The notes: generated by a model not told the origin, from the sequence alone. DNA of 64,000 bases from Pseudomonas sp. (GCF_028293835.1 NZ_JAQGNX010000011.1:24469-88468); one strand, 5' to 3'. Positions 30,740 through 41,685 are shown, counted from the first letter of the stretch. Program-made: numbers and translations.

Positions 30740-32615
30740 CGGCGGGCAACTGGTAGCTCCAGGTCTCGGTCAGGATTTGGATATTCTTGGCCGGTTCCGG
30801 ATTAGTTGGGGCAGCTTCGGTTGCAGGCTGCGGGGTTTCTTTGCCATCTTTATCTTTCGCGGCATCAGCCTTGGCTACGTCGGTTTTTGCAGCATCTGCT
30901 TTCGCGTCGGCTGGTTTGGCCGCGTCAGCTGGTTTGGCAGCGTCAGCCTTGGCAACATCGGCTTTCTCGTCTTTCGGCGCGGTTACAGGCGCTGGCTTGA
31001 TGTCGGCCTTCTTCTGGGCGGTCTTGTCGGCCTTGGCGGCAACGATAGCAATTGCAGCAGGCTCTTTACCCGGCTCGGCAGGCACTTCTCGCAGCAAGTA
31101 AGCCTTCATGTCCACCGACTTGTTGGTGTCTTTTGCCTTGACACGCAAGGTCAAGCGCCAGCCTTTGGTCACTGGGTTATAGCGTAGATTATTTTCCACC
31201 AGGTCGGTGTTGTCGTCCGTGGTCACCTGGCTCCGAATAGCAGGGTCTTCGCCTAACTTGGCCAATACAGGGCCTTCGAAATCGATCAGATACGCAACGC
31301 TGCCGTCAGGCTGACGAACCAGGTTCGATTGCTTGACGTCGCCTGTGGAGCGCAGGGTTTGTTTAACCCAACCCAGGTCTGGCGAATGGATCGACTTCTC
31401 GTCCATGGTCCAGTGAATGCGGTAGTTGAACTCCATCGGTTGGCCTGGCTCAGCAACCACGGCTGGCCGCCAGAACGCGACGATGTTGTCATTGGTTTCG
31501 TCCGCGGTCGGGATTTCAGTCAGATCGACGGTGCCTTTGCCCCAATCGCCTTTTGGCTCGATCCAGGCACTTGGGCGCTTGTCATAGCGATCATCGAGGT
31601 CTTCGTAGTGGCTGAAGTTACGGCCACGTTGCAGCAGACCGAAGCCACGAGGGTTTTCCACCGAGAAGTTACTTACGGCAAGGTGTTTCGGGTTGTTCAG
31701 AGGGCGCCAGATCCACTCACCGTTGGCTGCCTGGATCGACAGACCGCTGGAGTCATGCAACTCGCGACGGTAGTTGAGCACCTTGGACGGCTGGTTGGCG
31801 CCGAACAGGAACATGCTGGTCAGAGGAGCAACGCCCAGTTTGCCGACCTTGTCACGCAGGTACATACGCGATTTGACGTCGACCAAGGTGTTGGTGCCAG
31901 GGCGAAGAGTCAACTGGTACGCACCCGTGGCGCGTGGCGAGTCCAGCAACGCGTAGATCACTATATGGTTGTCATCCGGGTTTGGACGCTCGATCCAGAA
32001 CTCAGTGAAACGCGGGAATTCTTCGCCCGACGGCATCGCAGTGTCGATAGCCATACCGCGTGCAGACAAACCGTAAACCTGATCCTTGCCGATCACGCGG
32101 AAGTAACTCGCGCCCAGCATGGTCATGATTTCGTCGTTTTTGTCGTCTTTGTTAATCGGGTACAACACACGGAAGCCAGCATAACCGAGGTTTTGCGTAG
32201 CTTTCGGGTCAAATTTCACATCACCGAAATCAAAGTGACTGGGGTCGTATTTGATTTCCTGGACATCGTTAGCGGTGACTTCGTTGATTTTCACCGGCGT
32301 ATCGAAGTGCATGCCCTGGTGGTAGAAGGACAATTTGAATGGTGTCTTCTCTCCCGCCCAGATGCCCTTGTCTTCAATGAAACGAATTTTCTGATAATCG
32401 GCGAACTTCATGTCGCGGAATTCGTTGGGCAGATTGCTTTTTGGGGCCTCGAATTTTTGTCCGGCAAGGTCTTTAGCCTTGGCCGCGACGTCGTCAAGAT
32501 CGAACGCCCACAGCGAGCTGGATCCAAACAGGCAGATCAGTGCCGAACCGGCCAGCAGTGCACTGCGCAACCGTTTAACAGGTGTCATTGGAGCAATACA
32601 GGGACTAACAATCAC
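30732..32615 (-). CDS. opgG: Periplasmic glucan biosynthesis protein OpgG with low-complexity C-terminal region
   Basis: Periplasmic protein needed for glucan branching or release; 627 aa from GTG 32615 ([16 protein letters not shown], signal peptide to LWAFDLDDV). The family core shows [48 protein letters not shown] and [12 protein letters not shown]. Odd feature: about residues 515-610 are Ala/Lys/Asp repeats ([18 protein letters not shown]), after which the protein ends [16 protein letters not shown]. coli OpgG is about 510 aa. ATG 32588 is an alternative start. The 264-bp gap upstream (32616-32879) shows no gene. Confidence 0.93.
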   Translation of the reverse strand: MIVSPCIAPMTPVKRLRSALLAGSALICLFGSSSLWAFDLDDVAAKAKDLAGQKFEAPKSNLPNEFRDMKFADYQKIRFIEDKGIWAGEKTPFKLSFYHQGMHFDTPVKINEVTANDVQEIKYDPSHFDFGDVKFDPKATQNLGYAGFRVLYPINKDDKNDEIMTMLGASYFRVIGKDQVYGLSARGMAIDTAMPSGEEFPRFTEFWIERPNPDDNHIVIYALLDSPRATGAYQLTLRPGTNTLVDVKSRMYLRDKVGKLGVAPLTSMFLFGANQPSKVLNYRRELHDSSGLSIQAANGEWIWRPLNNPKHLAVSNFSVENPRGFGLLQRGRNFSHYEDLDDRYDKRPSAWIEPKGDWGKGTVDLTEIPTADETNDNIVAFWRPAVVAEPGQPMEFNYRIHWTMDEKSIHSPDLGWVKQTLRSTGDVKQSNLVRQPDGSVAYLIDFEGPVLAKLGEDPAIRSQVTTDDNTDLVENNLRYNPVTKGWRLTLRVKAKDTNKSVDMKAYLLREVPAEPGKEPAAIAIVAAKADKTAQKKADIKPAPVTAPKDEKADVAKADAAKPADAAKPADAKADAAKTDVAKADAAKDKDGKETPQPATEAAPTNPEPAKNIQILTETWSYQLPADE

Positions 32616-32879
32616 GAGCAACCCTCGCCGAAAAACAGATCAAAAAACCAACAGCCTGCTATCACATGGCGAATTGGCGAGCATTGTTCCGACTCCGAAA
32701 GGGTGTAGTAATTCCCTAAACGGCGACGGAGTAACCTCTGGCTATATCATTGGGTCAACGAAAGTTGATCCCCGTAGCGCGCGATTATCTAGTAGGCCGC
32801 GTTACAACGCATCATGTCCGATGAACTATTTTTTGCTTTTATGCCTAATAAATCCGGGCACCCCATGGCAAACGGCCGT

Positions 32880-33317
32880 TTAGCTCTCAAGTAAAAGTGT
32901 CACTGGGCCATCATTGACTAGATGCACTTGCATATCCGCACCAAACTGGCCCGTCTCGACCGGACGGTGCATGCCTTTTGCCTTCGCTAATAGATAGCTG
33001 AACAGTTCAGCGCCCAACGCAGGTGGCGCTGCCCTGGAGAAGCTCGGACGCAGACCACTTTTGGTGTCGGCGGCCAACGTAAACTGCGACACCAGGAGCA
33101 ACCCTCCACCCACGTCGATCAACGACAGGTTCATCTTGCCTTCGGCGTCGCTGAACACTCGATAGTTCAGCAACTTGTGCAACAGCTTGTCGGCACTGGC
33201 CGGTGTGTCTTGAGGCTCGACAGCCACTAACACCAGCAATCCCTGATTGATGGCACCCACTGTTTCGCCCGCGACTTCAACCCGGGCACTGCTCACGCGC
33301 TGCAAAAGACCTTTCAT
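32880..33317 (-). CDS. dtd: D-aminoacyl-tRNA deacylase
   Basis: 145 aa. Removes D-amino acids mischarged on tRNA. Family motifs SQFTLAADT (residues near 80) and [11 protein letters not shown] at the C-terminus, whose Gly-Pro forms the chiral proofreading site. Starts 9 bp after the pip stop on the same strand. Confidence 0.95.
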   Translation of the reverse strand: MKGLLQRVSSARVEVAGETVGAINQGLLVLVAVEPQDTPASADKLLHKLLNYRVFSDAEGKMNLSLIDVGGGLLLVSQFTLAADTKSGLRPSFSRAAPPALGAELFSYLLAKAKGMHRPVETGQFGADMQVHLVNDGPVTLLLES

Positions 33318-33326
33318 CGACGACCG

Positions 33327-34298
33327 TTATGCCTCTTCCGGAGGCAAATCGAGCAAGCGACGGCCAATCTGGTTCGCTGCACGGACCAGTGCGTCAGTGA
33401 TGCACGGTTCAGACGCCGAGTGCCCGGCATCACGAATGACCTGCAACTCGCTATTCGGCCAGGCTTGATGCAATTCCCAGGCATTATCCAGCGGACAAAT
33501 CACGTCGTAACGACCGTGCACGATGATACCCGGCAGGTGGGCAATTTTCGGCATGTCCCGAATCAGCTGATTTTCTTCAAGAAATGCATTGTTGGTGAAG
33601 TAATGGCATTCGATACGCGCGATCGACAGCGCGCGCTGCGGCTCGGAGAACCGGTCTACCACCGCTGGATTGGGCCGCATCGTTGCACAACGTCCTTCCC
33701 ACGTTGACCAGGCTTTGGCCGCATGCATCTGCGCGATCTGGTCGGGGCCGGTCAAGCGCTTGTGGAAAGCACTCAGCAAATCGCCACGCTCATCCTGCGG
33801 AATCGGCGCCAGGTAATCCTGCCAATAATCCGGAAACAGACGGCTCGCGCCTTTCTGATAGAACCATTCGATGTCCTGCGGGCGGGCTAAAAATATGCCG
33901 CGCAGAATCAATGCATGAACTCGCTCTGGGTGGGTTTGCGCGTACGCCAGTGCCAGGGTCGAGCCCCATGAGCCGCCGAACAGCACCCATTTTTCAATAC
34001 CCAAGTGCTTGCGGATGCGCTCAAGGTCTTCCACCAGATGCCAAGTGGTATTGTTGTCGAGGTTGGCGTGGGGGGTCGAACGGCCGCAGCCGCGCTGATC
34101 AAACGTGATGATGCGGTACATGTTCGGATCAAAATACCGGCGGCTCTGTGCATCGCAACCAGCCCCCGGCCCCCCGTGAATAAACACTACCGGCAGACCT
34201 TCAGGTGTGCCACTTTCATCGACGTACAACACATGAGGCTTTTCCACAGCCAGATCGTGCCGGGCGTAGGGTTTGATCTGCGGGTACAAAGTCTGCAT
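33327..34298 (-). CDS. pip: Proline iminopeptidase
   Basis: 323-aa alpha/beta hydrolase (family S33) releasing N-terminal proline. Start ATG 34298 (MQTLYPQIKPYARHDLAVE) matches the family; a 15-codon in-frame extension is rejected. HGGPGAGC oxyanion loop, nucleophile elbow GGSWGSTLAL, PEW-like loop, and the C-terminal HGRYDVICP and DAGHSASEP carrying Asp and His. In an apparent operon with dtd; divergent from glgP. Confidence 0.95.
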   Translation of the reverse strand: MQTLYPQIKPYARHDLAVEKPHVLYVDESGTPEGLPVVFIHGGPGAGCDAQSRRYFDPNMYRIITFDQRGCGRSTPHANLDNNTTWHLVEDLERIRKHLGIEKWVLFGGSWGSTLALAYAQTHPERVHALILRGIFLARPQDIEWFYQKGASRLFPDYWQDYLAPIPQDERGDLLSAFHKRLTGPDQIAQMHAAKAWSTWEGRCATMRPNPAVVDRFSEPQRALSIARIECHYFTNNAFLEENQLIRDMPKIAHLPGIIVHGRYDVICPLDNAWELHQAWPNSELQVIRDAGHSASEPCITDALVRAANQIGRRLLDLPPEEA

Positions 34299-34534
34299 AG
34301 GTGCTCCAAAGGGGCTTTTATTCATTCTGGCGTTTGGCATCATAAACCCGAATCACGGATTGATCATGCCCTTAGCGAGATAGGGGCTTCTCGGGTGGAA
34401 GGTCAGGTGGAACGATCAATGCAAGCATTTAGCCAATTGTAATTACTCGCGAACCAGACAGCCTTACCTCTGTCGAAACGACTAGAGTAAAACATCCCCA
34501 CTCCTGATTCGTCTGCTCGTTAGAGGTCGTATTG

Positions 34535-36988
34535 ATGTCAGAGGAACCGCTTGTTCGTGACACCGAGGTGGTAGCTTTTCGCGCCGCTGTACTCGAAAAG
34601 CTCACTTATGCGGTGGGCAAGGATCCTGATCATGCGTTTGAGCATGACTGGTTCGAAGCCGTCGCCCTGGCCGCCCGCGACCACATGGTCGAACACTGGA
34701 TGGACCATACGCGGCAGATCTACCGCAAAGGTCAGAAACGCGTCTACTACCTCTCTCTGGAATTTTTGATCGGTCGCCTGCTTTACGACAGCCTGAGCAA
34801 CCTGGGGTTGCTGGAAATCGCCCGGGAGGCAATTGCCGAACTGGGCGTGGACCTGGAACGCATTCGTTTGCTGGAACCCGACGCCGCACTGGGTAATGGC
34901 GGTCTCGGTCGCTTGGCCGCGTGCTTCATGGAAAGCATGTCGACCCTCGGCGTTGCCGCCCACGGTTACGGGATTCGCTATGAACACGGGCTGTTCCGCC
35001 AGGCCATCGTCGACGGCTGGCAGCAGGAACAAACCGAAAACTGGCTGGACTTCGGCAACCCTTGGGAGTTTGAGCGCGCCGAGGTGATCTACCCCATCGG
35101 TTTTAGCGGCAGTGTTGAAACCCTGGTCAATGAAGCCGGCGAGCAGCGACAAGTCTGGCGACCTGCGGAAACCGTGCGGGCGGTTGCGTATGACACGCCC
35201 GTCGTCGGCTGGCGTGGTTCGAGCGTGAACACCCTGCGCCTTTGGCGAGCGCGAGCGGTAGAAGACTTGCACCTGGAACGCTTTAACGCCGGCGACCACT
35301 TCGGTGCCGTGGCAGAAGTCGTCCGTGCAGAAAGTATTTCCCGCGTGCTTTATCCCAACGACAGCACCGAAGCCGGCCAGGAATTGCGCCTGCGCCAAGA
35401 GTATTTCTTTGTCTCGGCCTCGCTGCAGGATTTACTGCGACGTCACCTGAACATGCATGAAACGCTGTACAGCCTGGCCGACCATGCAGCAATCCAGATG
35501 AATGACACCCACCCTTCGATTGCCGTGGCGGAGCTGATGCGTCTGCTGATCGACACCCACGGTATTGCGTGGGATGCCGCGTGGAAAATAACCGTCAACA
35601 CCCTGGCCTACACCAACCACACCTTGCTCCCCGAGGCGCTGGAAACCTGGTCGGTCGGTTTGATGGAACGGATGCTGCCGCGGCACATGCAGATCATTTA
35701 CCTGATCAACGCATTGCACATTGATCAACTGCGTGAGAAAGGCATTCATGACTTCGACGTGCTGCGCGCGGTGTCGTTGATCGAGGAAGACAACGGCCGC
35801 CGGGTTCGCATGGGTAACCTGGCGTTCCTTGGCTCGCACAGCGTCAACGGCGTGTCGGCCTTGCACACTCAACTGATGCGCAAGACCGTGTTCGCTGAGC
35901 TGCATAAGCTGTATCCCGACCGGATCAACAACAAAACCAACGGCATTACATTCCGCCGCTGGCTGCATCAGGCCAACCCGACGCTGACCGGCATGCTGGT
36001 GGACGCGTTGGGGGCTGACGTCCTCGATAATGCTGAAACGCGCTTGATCGAACTTGAACCGTTTGCGGAGAAAGCTTCGTTTCGCAAACAGTTCATGGAG
36101 CAGCGCCTGAAGAGCAAAAAGGCGTTGGCAAATATTATTCACGAGCGTTTGGGGATCGTGGTCAAACCGGAGGCGATGTTCGACGTTCAGGTCAAACGTA
36201 TCCACGAGTACAAACGGCAGTTGCTGAACCTGTTTCACACCGTCGCGCTGTATCAAGCGATGCGGGCTGAGCCGGAAACCGACTGGGTGCCAAGGGTCAA
36301 GATTTTCTCGGGTAAGGCGGCGGCGAGCTATCACACGGCCAAGCTGATCATCAAACTGACCAACGACATTTCCCGTACGGTTAACAACGACCCTACGTTG
36401 CGCGGCATGCTGAAAGTCGTGTTTATGCCCAACTACAACGTCAGTCTGGCGGAAAGCATTATTCCCGCAGCCGATTTGTCGGAACAGATTTCAACGGCGG
36501 GCCTGGAGGCTTCGGGCACCAGCAATATGAAGTTCGGGCTCAACGGAGCGCTGACCATCGGCACGCTGGACGGTGCCAACGTGGAAATGAGTGAGCAGGT
36601 CGGCGTTGAACACATGTTCATTTTTGGCCTGACCTCGCAGCAAGTGGAAGCCCGCAAACGCATCGGCGACTACAGCGCAGCTGGGGATGTAGCCGCGTCG
36701 CCACGGCTCAACGACGTGTTGCAGGCGATCCGCGGCGGGGTGTTCTCGCCGGATGATCCGAACCGCTATGCAGGTTTGATCGACCAACTGATCGCCTATG
36801 ACCGTTTCTTGGTGTGCGCCGACTTTGAGTCGTACTGGCAGGCCCAGGCCAAGGTTGAAGCCATGTGGCATGACCCGAAAAGTTGGTGGCGCTCAGCGGT
36901 GCTGAACACCGCACGCATGGGCTGGTTCTCGTCGGACCGAACCATCCGCGAGTATTCCAACGACATCTGGAAGGCACTGGAGGAGTGA
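34535..36988 (+). CDS. glgP: Glycogen/alpha-glucan phosphorylase
   Basis: Releases glucose-1-phosphate from alpha-1,4-glucan; 817 aa from ATG 34535 behind GAGG. Conserved YYLSLEFLIGRLL, AALGNGGLGRLAACFMES, NKTNGITFRRWL, and the PLP site EASGTSNMKFG with the Schiff-base lysine at Lys666 by codon count. Stands alone here; no other glycogen genes are nearby. Confidence 0.96.
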   Translation: MSEEPLVRDTEVVAFRAAVLEKLTYAVGKDPDHAFEHDWFEAVALAARDHMVEHWMDHTRQIYRKGQKRVYYLSLEFLIGRLLYDSLSNLGLLEIAREAIAELGVDLERIRLLEPDAALGNGGLGRLAACFMESMSTLGVAAHGYGIRYEHGLFRQAIVDGWQQEQTENWLDFGNPWEFERAEVIYPIGFSGSVETLVNEAGEQRQVWRPAETVRAVAYDTPVVGWRGSSVNTLRLWRARAVEDLHLERFNAGDHFGAVAEVVRAESISRVLYPNDSTEAGQELRLRQEYFFVSASLQDLLRRHLNMHETLYSLADHAAIQMNDTHPSIAVAELMRLLIDTHGIAWDAAWKITVNTLAYTNHTLLPEALETWSVGLMERMLPRHMQIIYLINALHIDQLREKGIHDFDVLRAVSLIEEDNGRRVRMGNLAFLGSHSVNGVSALHTQLMRKTVFAELHKLYPDRINNKTNGITFRRWLHQANPTLTGMLVDALGADVLDNAETRLIELEPFAEKASFRKQFMEQRLKSKKALANIIHERLGIVVKPEAMFDVQVKRIHEYKRQLLNLFHTVALYQAMRAEPETDWVPRVKIFSGKAAASYHTAKLIIKLTNDISRTVNNDPTLRGMLKVVFMPNYNVSLAESIIPAADLSEQISTAGLEASGTSNMKFGLNGALTIGTLDGANVEMSEQVGVEHMFIFGLTSQQVEARKRIGDYSAAGDVAASPRLNDVLQAIRGGVFSPDDPNRYAGLIDQLIAYDRFLVCADFESYWQAQAKVEAMWHDPKSWWRSAVLNTARMGWFSSDRTIREYSNDIWKALEE

Positions 36989-37006
36989 TGTTCAAAGCCA
37001 TCCCGC

Positions 37007-37086
37007 TGTAGGGGTCCAACTTGTTGGCGAGGCGATTGATCTGGCACACTGCCTCAGGCCTCTCGCCAACAAATTGGCTCCTACAG
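37007..37086. repeat. Family B REPIN
   Basis: TGTAGGGGTCCAACTTGTTG and its inverted partner TCGCCAACAAATTGGCTCC between glgP and the DUF2339 gene; slightly degenerate. Confidence 0.8.
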
Positions 37087-37117
37087 GTTTCAAGGCTGCT
37101 TCAAGGAATGACTGCGC

Positions 37118-39853
37118 GTGAAATGGATTCTATTACTGGCCGGGCTGGTGCTGGGCTTGGTGTTCGACGAGTCTTTACTCGGCGCCATTATCGGTGCGCT
37201 GGCCGGTTTCGCCTTGGGGCTGGCCCTTCGTGTCGGCCAACTCAATCGCCGCTTGGACAGCACACAGCAGTCGCTTGAAGTCATTCAACAACGGTTAGCC
37301 TCGCTGGAATCTGCACCCAGCATTCCCGAACCCGCACCGTCCCCTGCAGGAGCGCCTCCCGATCTCACCTGGGATTTGCCCGTCAACGATGAATGGGTCA
37401 AGCCCGCCGTCGCCGCTCCGCAGATTTCCGCAGCGACACCTCACGCCCCGAACCTGATCGAACGTGCTGTAGCCGCTGCCCACCAATGGCTAGTCGGCGG
37501 CAATACCGTGTTGCGAGTCGGCGTGGTGCTGCTGTTTCTCGGCCTTGCCTTTCTATTGCGCTACGCCACGGAAGGCGTGGTTATCTCACTGGAAGTCCGC
37601 TACGCCGGAGTGGCTGCCGCCGCACTGGCGCTTCTCGCGTTGGGCTGGTGGTTGCGAACACGTAACGCCAATTACGCGCTCATCCTGCAGGGCACCGGTG
37701 TCGGTGTGTTGTACCTGACGATCTTCGCCGGCATGCGCTTACACACGCTGATCGACCCCAGTGTCGCGTTCGGCCTGCTGGTGGCGATTACGCTGTTCTC
37801 CGGCATTTTAGCGGTCACCCAAAACGCGCTAGGACTGGCAGCGGCCGCTGCGCTCGGCGGTTTCGCAGCGCCCCTGCTGACTTCCACCGGCGCCGGCAGT
37901 CACGTCACGTTGTTCAGTTATTTCGCCCTGCTCAACGCCGGCATCTTCGCAACCGCCTGGTTCAAGGCCTGGCGTTTGCTGAACCTGATCGGTTTTGTCG
38001 GCACCTTCGGCATCGGTTTCGCTTGGGGACTGCGCGCCTATACACCGGAGCTATTCTGGAGCACCGAGCCGTTTCTGATTCTGTTTTTCCTGATGTACCT
38101 GGCCATCGGCTTGTTGTTCGCCCGCCGCAAACTCCACGAACTCAGCACCACACCCGACGATGATAGCCGCGAGGCCATGTTGCGCTGGTCAGCGCATCAG
38201 GGCGATTACGTTGATGGCAGCATTTTATTTGGCCCGCCCATTGTTGGCTTCGGCCTGCAATTCGCATTGGTCGGACACCTGCAGTTCGGCGCAGCCTACA
38301 GCGCACTGGCACTCGGCTTCCTTTATATGGGGCTGGCAAAACTCTTGGCTGGACGCGCCCCAGGTCGCGCCTTGTTACTGGTCGAAACCTGCCTGGCCTT
38401 GGGCCTGGTCTTCGGTTCATTGACGATCCCGCTGGGGTTAGACGCACGCTGGACATCCGCCGCCTGGGCCGTGGAAGGCGCAGCGGTGTTTTGGCTAGGT
38501 TTACGTCAGCAACGAACCTTGGCGCGCGTTTTCGGGCTGTTGCTGCAGCTCGGTGCGGGAGTGGCGCTGTTTGGCATCTGGCAGGACGTTTATGGGTGGA
38601 AAGCCTACATCGGCCTGGCGCTTGATGATTTCTGGACCCCGTTTATCGTCGCGCTGGCAGCGATGATCAGCGCATGGCTACAACAGCGGTTGATGCCCCT
38701 CGACACCGTGAACAGCCGACGACTTGGCACAGCCCTACTGGCGTGGGCTGCAACGTGGTGGGCCGTGGCCTTGGTGAGGGGCGTACAGCGTTTTGCCGCC
38801 ATCGAGATGCAGACTCATTGGTTACTGCTGCTGGTGGCACTCAGTGTTTCGATCTGGACCCTCGTGGCGTTGCGCCTGCGCTGGTCGGGACTGGCGGTCC
38901 TGTGCACGTTGCTCATGCCCGCTGGCAGCGTGCTGTTATTGGTGTCTTTGAACGCAAATTTTCACCCGTTCGCCCATTGGGGTTGGCTGGCATGGGCCGC
39001 CGTAGTGGCCGCGCACTTAGTGTCGCTGCGACGCCTCGCCGACCTACTACCGCATTGGGCCAACAGCGCAGCACATGTCATCGGCTGTTGGCTAATCGTC
39101 AGCGTATTGGCCCTGGAACTGCGCTTCGGTTTGATGCAGTTGTCTGAGCATTACAATGCTTGGCGCTGGCTGGGCTGGGCATTGCTGCCGAGTGCTTATC
39201 TAGTGTTGATGGCTGCGCCGCGCCGCTTGCCTTGGCCTATCGGGACTTACCCGAGGGAGTATCGAGTGTTGGCCGCAGCCCCCTTGGCGGCGTTGATGCT
39301 GATGTGGTTCTGGCTGGCGAATATATTCAGCGATGGGGCCGCCGACCCACTGCCCTATCTGCCGCTGATCAATCCCCTGGAGTTGGGCCTGTTGTTCGCA
39401 CTGGCCGGCGTGTTTGTGTGGATGCGCAGCCAATTGAGTCAGCTGGGCGCCACGTCTGCCGTTGCTCAACGCAGCGCACAGCTGGTAGCGGGTATTGGTG
39501 TGTTTGCACTGCTCACTGCAATGGTCATGCGCACCGCGCATCATTGGAGCGGCGTGCCGTATGAGCTGAACGATTTGCTGGCTTCTATGCGGGTTCAGGC
39601 CGGATTGTCTATCGTCTGGACGCTCATGGCCTTGGCATTGATGGTCGGTGGTCACGTTCACGGACGACGGGAAATATGGATCGCCGGTGCTGCGCTGATC
39701 GCAGTGGTGGTCGCCAAACTGTTTTTTGTCGAGCTCAGCGACCGTGGCGGATTGGAGCGCATTATTTCGTTCATCGGAGTGGGCGTGCTGTTGCTGATAG
39801 TGGGCTACTTTTCACCGTTACCGCCTAAACCTGTCCAGGCACCGGTGTCGTGA
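37118..39853 (+). CDS. DUF2339 polytopic membrane protein
   Basis: 911 aa from GTG 37118 (an ATG at 37109 is out of frame). The N-terminus has a hydrophobic hairpin, then a short coiled coil (QLNRRLDSTQQSLEVIQQRL) and a Pro-rich linker. From about residue 125 to the end it is almost continuous membrane helices, more than 20. VGGNTVLRVGVVLLFLGLAFLLRYA and FAAPLLTSTGAG are typical of DUF2339. Function unknown; some family members are tied to cell-envelope phenotypes. It ends SPLPPKPVQAPVS. No operon partner; about 130 bp from glgP and 208 bp from fbp. Confidence 0.8.
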   Translation: MKWILLLAGLVLGLVFDESLLGAIIGALAGFALGLALRVGQLNRRLDSTQQSLEVIQQRLASLESAPSIPEPAPSPAGAPPDLTWDLPVNDEWVKPAVAAPQISAATPHAPNLIERAVAAAHQWLVGGNTVLRVGVVLLFLGLAFLLRYATEGVVISLEVRYAGVAAAALALLALGWWLRTRNANYALILQGTGVGVLYLTIFAGMRLHTLIDPSVAFGLLVAITLFSGILAVTQNALGLAAAAALGGFAAPLLTSTGAGSHVTLFSYFALLNAGIFATAWFKAWRLLNLIGFVGTFGIGFAWGLRAYTPELFWSTEPFLILFFLMYLAIGLLFARRKLHELSTTPDDDSREAMLRWSAHQGDYVDGSILFGPPIVGFGLQFALVGHLQFGAAYSALALGFLYMGLAKLLAGRAPGRALLLVETCLALGLVFGSLTIPLGLDARWTSAAWAVEGAAVFWLGLRQQRTLARVFGLLLQLGAGVALFGIWQDVYGWKAYIGLALDDFWTPFIVALAAMISAWLQQRLMPLDTVNSRRLGTALLAWAATWWAVALVRGVQRFAAIEMQTHWLLLLVALSVSIWTLVALRLRWSGLAVLCTLLMPAGSVLLLVSLNANFHPFAHWGWLAWAAVVAAHLVSLRRLADLLPHWANSAAHVIGCWLIVSVLALELRFGLMQLSEHYNAWRWLGWALLPSAYLVLMAAPRRLPWPIGTYPREYRVLAAAPLAALMLMWFWLANIFSDGAADPLPYLPLINPLELGLLFALAGVFVWMRSQLSQLGATSAVAQRSAQLVAGIGVFALLTAMVMRTAHHWSGVPYELNDLLASMRVQAGLSIVWTLMALALMVGGHVHGRREIWIAGAALIAVVVAKLFFVELSDRGGLERIISFIGVGVLLLIVGYFSPLPPKPVQAPVS

Positions 39854-40061
39854 CCTAGAGCGCTCCACGGCTGACGGCCCTGAGCCTGTTACGAACAGCA
39901 CTTGAAAAATCGTAACGAGGTGCATCTGCTGGAAGTCGTTTAACAGCTACTCTCAACCGGTACGTGAACTCTATTAGTCAGATCCCGGTCTGACAGCAGT
40001 ATTACCTGCCCACTCGCGTTAAACTGCCCGGGCTTTTTATCCCCCACCTACGGAGCTCTCC

Positions 40062-41072
40062 ATGTCCCGCGTTACCCTGAGTCGTTATTTGATTGAGCAG
40101 ACCCGCAGCAACAACACTCCTGCCGATCTGCGCTTCCTTATCGAAGTGGTGGCACGCGCCTGCAAGGAAATCAGCCATGCCGTCTCCAAAGGCGCATTGG
40201 GTGGGGTGCTCGGCAGCATGGGCACTGAAAACGTACAGGGCGAAGTGCAGAAAAAGCTCGACGTGATCTCTAACGAAATCCTGCTCGAAGCCAATGAATG
40301 GGGCGGTCACCTGGCCGGCATGGCCTCCGAAGAAATGGACAATGCCTACCAGATTCCGGGCAAATACCCGAAAGGCGCGTACCTGCTGGTATTCGACCCA
40401 CTGGACGGTTCGTCAAACATCGATATTAACGCCCCGGTCGGTACTATTTTCTCGGTGCTGCGCTGCCCGAACGAATACTTGAGCCAGAACGAAGCCTTGA
40501 ACGAGAAGGCCTTTCTGCAGCCAGGCACCGAGCAGGTAGCCGCCGGTTATGCCCTTTACGGCCCGCAGACCATGCTAGTGCTGACCCTTGGGGACGGCGT
40601 CAAAGGCTTCACCCTGGACCGCGAGATGGGTAGTTTCGTACTGACCCACGAAGACATCAAAATCCCGGAATCCACCCAGGAATTCGCGATCAACATGTCA
40701 AACCAGCGTCATTGGGAGGCTCCGGTACAACGCTACGTCGACGAGTTACTGGCCGGTGAAGACGGCCCGCTGAAGAAAAACTACAACATGCGCTGGGTCG
40801 CCGCGATGGTTGGCGACGTACACCGCATTCTGACCCGTGGCGGTCTATTCATGTACCCCCGCGACAGCCGCGAGCCATCCAAGCCCGGAAAACTGCGCCT
40901 GATGTACGAAGCCAACCCAATGTCGTTCCTGGTTGAACAAGCGGGCGGCATGTCCACCAACGGCCACCAGCGCATCCTCGACATCCAGCCAGAAGGCCTG
41001 CACCAGCGAGTTGCGGTGTTCCTGGGTTCCAAAGAAGAAGTGGAACGCGCCACGTCTTACCACAAGGCGTAA
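40062..41072 (+). CDS. fbp: Fructose-1,6-bisphosphatase class I
   Basis: Gluconeogenic enzyme of 336 aa. Active-site [19 protein letters not shown] (about residues 112-130), the Mg-binding Glu in ASEEMDNAY, and NGHQRILDI plus [12 protein letters not shown] at the C-terminus. GGAG precedes ATG 40062. It is the last core gene before the accessory island, whose genes run toward it on the opposite strand. Confidence 0.96.
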   Translation: MSRVTLSRYLIEQTRSNNTPADLRFLIEVVARACKEISHAVSKGALGGVLGSMGTENVQGEVQKKLDVISNEILLEANEWGGHLAGMASEEMDNAYQIPGKYPKGAYLLVFDPLDGSSNIDINAPVGTIFSVLRCPNEYLSQNEALNEKAFLQPGTEQVAAGYALYGPQTMLVLTLGDGVKGFTLDREMGSFVLTHEDIKIPESTQEFAINMSNQRHWEAPVQRYVDELLAGEDGPLKKNYNMRWVAAMVGDVHRILTRGGLFMYPRDSREPSKPGKLRLMYEANPMSFLVEQAGGMSTNGHQRILDIQPEGLHQRVAVFLGSKEEVERATSYHKA

Positions 41073-41205
41073 TAATTGGCCGCGCCCTGGCAGCCGTTGC
41101 TGGAATGGTGGTTCGGTTTAGCCGGATCGCCATTTGGTGTTGGGGCGGCAGCCGACGGCCGAGTAGGCTTTGTACCTGCAGGAACATAGTCCAGGTTCTG
41201 ATCTG

Positions 41206-41685
41206 CTAACTACCCACCAGGCACATGGACACCTTGACCCTCTTCGATGGCAGCGGTACATGACCAATTCCCTGGTCGTCAATCTTTCGTGACTCTTCTG
41301 CTCCATCAAGGCTGGCGATGTATTTTCGGCCGGTCATCCGTTCTGCCGTTTCGCTATCGGTTGCGCGGAACATCAGCACAAGCGGCTTTGGCTGCGGTGG
41401 GGGGTTCTCTACTGCTGCCATCACTCTCCGGTGCCGAGCTTCCCCTTCAAAATGCTTCCAGTCAAAGTAGCGCGCTTCCGGTTTGATCAGCGACCACTCG
41501 CCGCGCTCGATCTCTTGCCAGACGAAATGATCGAGATTGATCATCAACTCCCGCCGCAACTCGGCCAGCCCTTCAATTCGCTGGTACCTGGCTGAAGCTC
41601 GTTTAATCAGCACTATTGCTTCAGCGGGAGGGTAAACATATTTATCCTCCCCTATTTTGAGTTTGCGACGATGTATCAACCTCAT
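41206..41685 (-). CDS. Unknown 159-aa protein translationally coupled to hcp
   Basis: Starts with ATGA overlapping the hcp stop (4 bp), so it is built to be made with Hcp. Residues 1-90 are charged and helical (RASARYQRIEGLAELRRELM, HFVWQEIERGEWSLI). Residues about 100-155 (LMFRATDSETAERMTGRKY, ASLDG, DDQGIGHVPLP) resemble the short Ig-like/transthyretin-like beta domain found in many Pseudomonas T6SS cargo proteins. No catalytic motif is visible. It could be an effector adaptor, a truncated effector or an unrecognised toxin. Downstream (41073-41205) only spacer is seen before fbp. Confidence 0.55.
   Translation of the reverse strand: MRLIHRRKLKIGEDKYVYPPAEAIVLIKRASARYQRIEGLAELRRELMINLDHFVWQEIERGEWSLIKPEARYFDWKHFEGEARHRRVMAAVENPPPQPKPLVLMFRATDSETAERMTGRKYIASLDGAEESRKIDDQGIGHVPLPSKRVKVSMCLVGS

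Noticed and set aside
31329..32708. 459-aa open frame antisense to opgG
   Set aside because: opgG is a clear gene on the other strand; the antisense frame shows no recognisable domain.
35432..36334. 300-aa open frame antisense to glgP
   Set aside because: Shadow of glgP without independent coding evidence.
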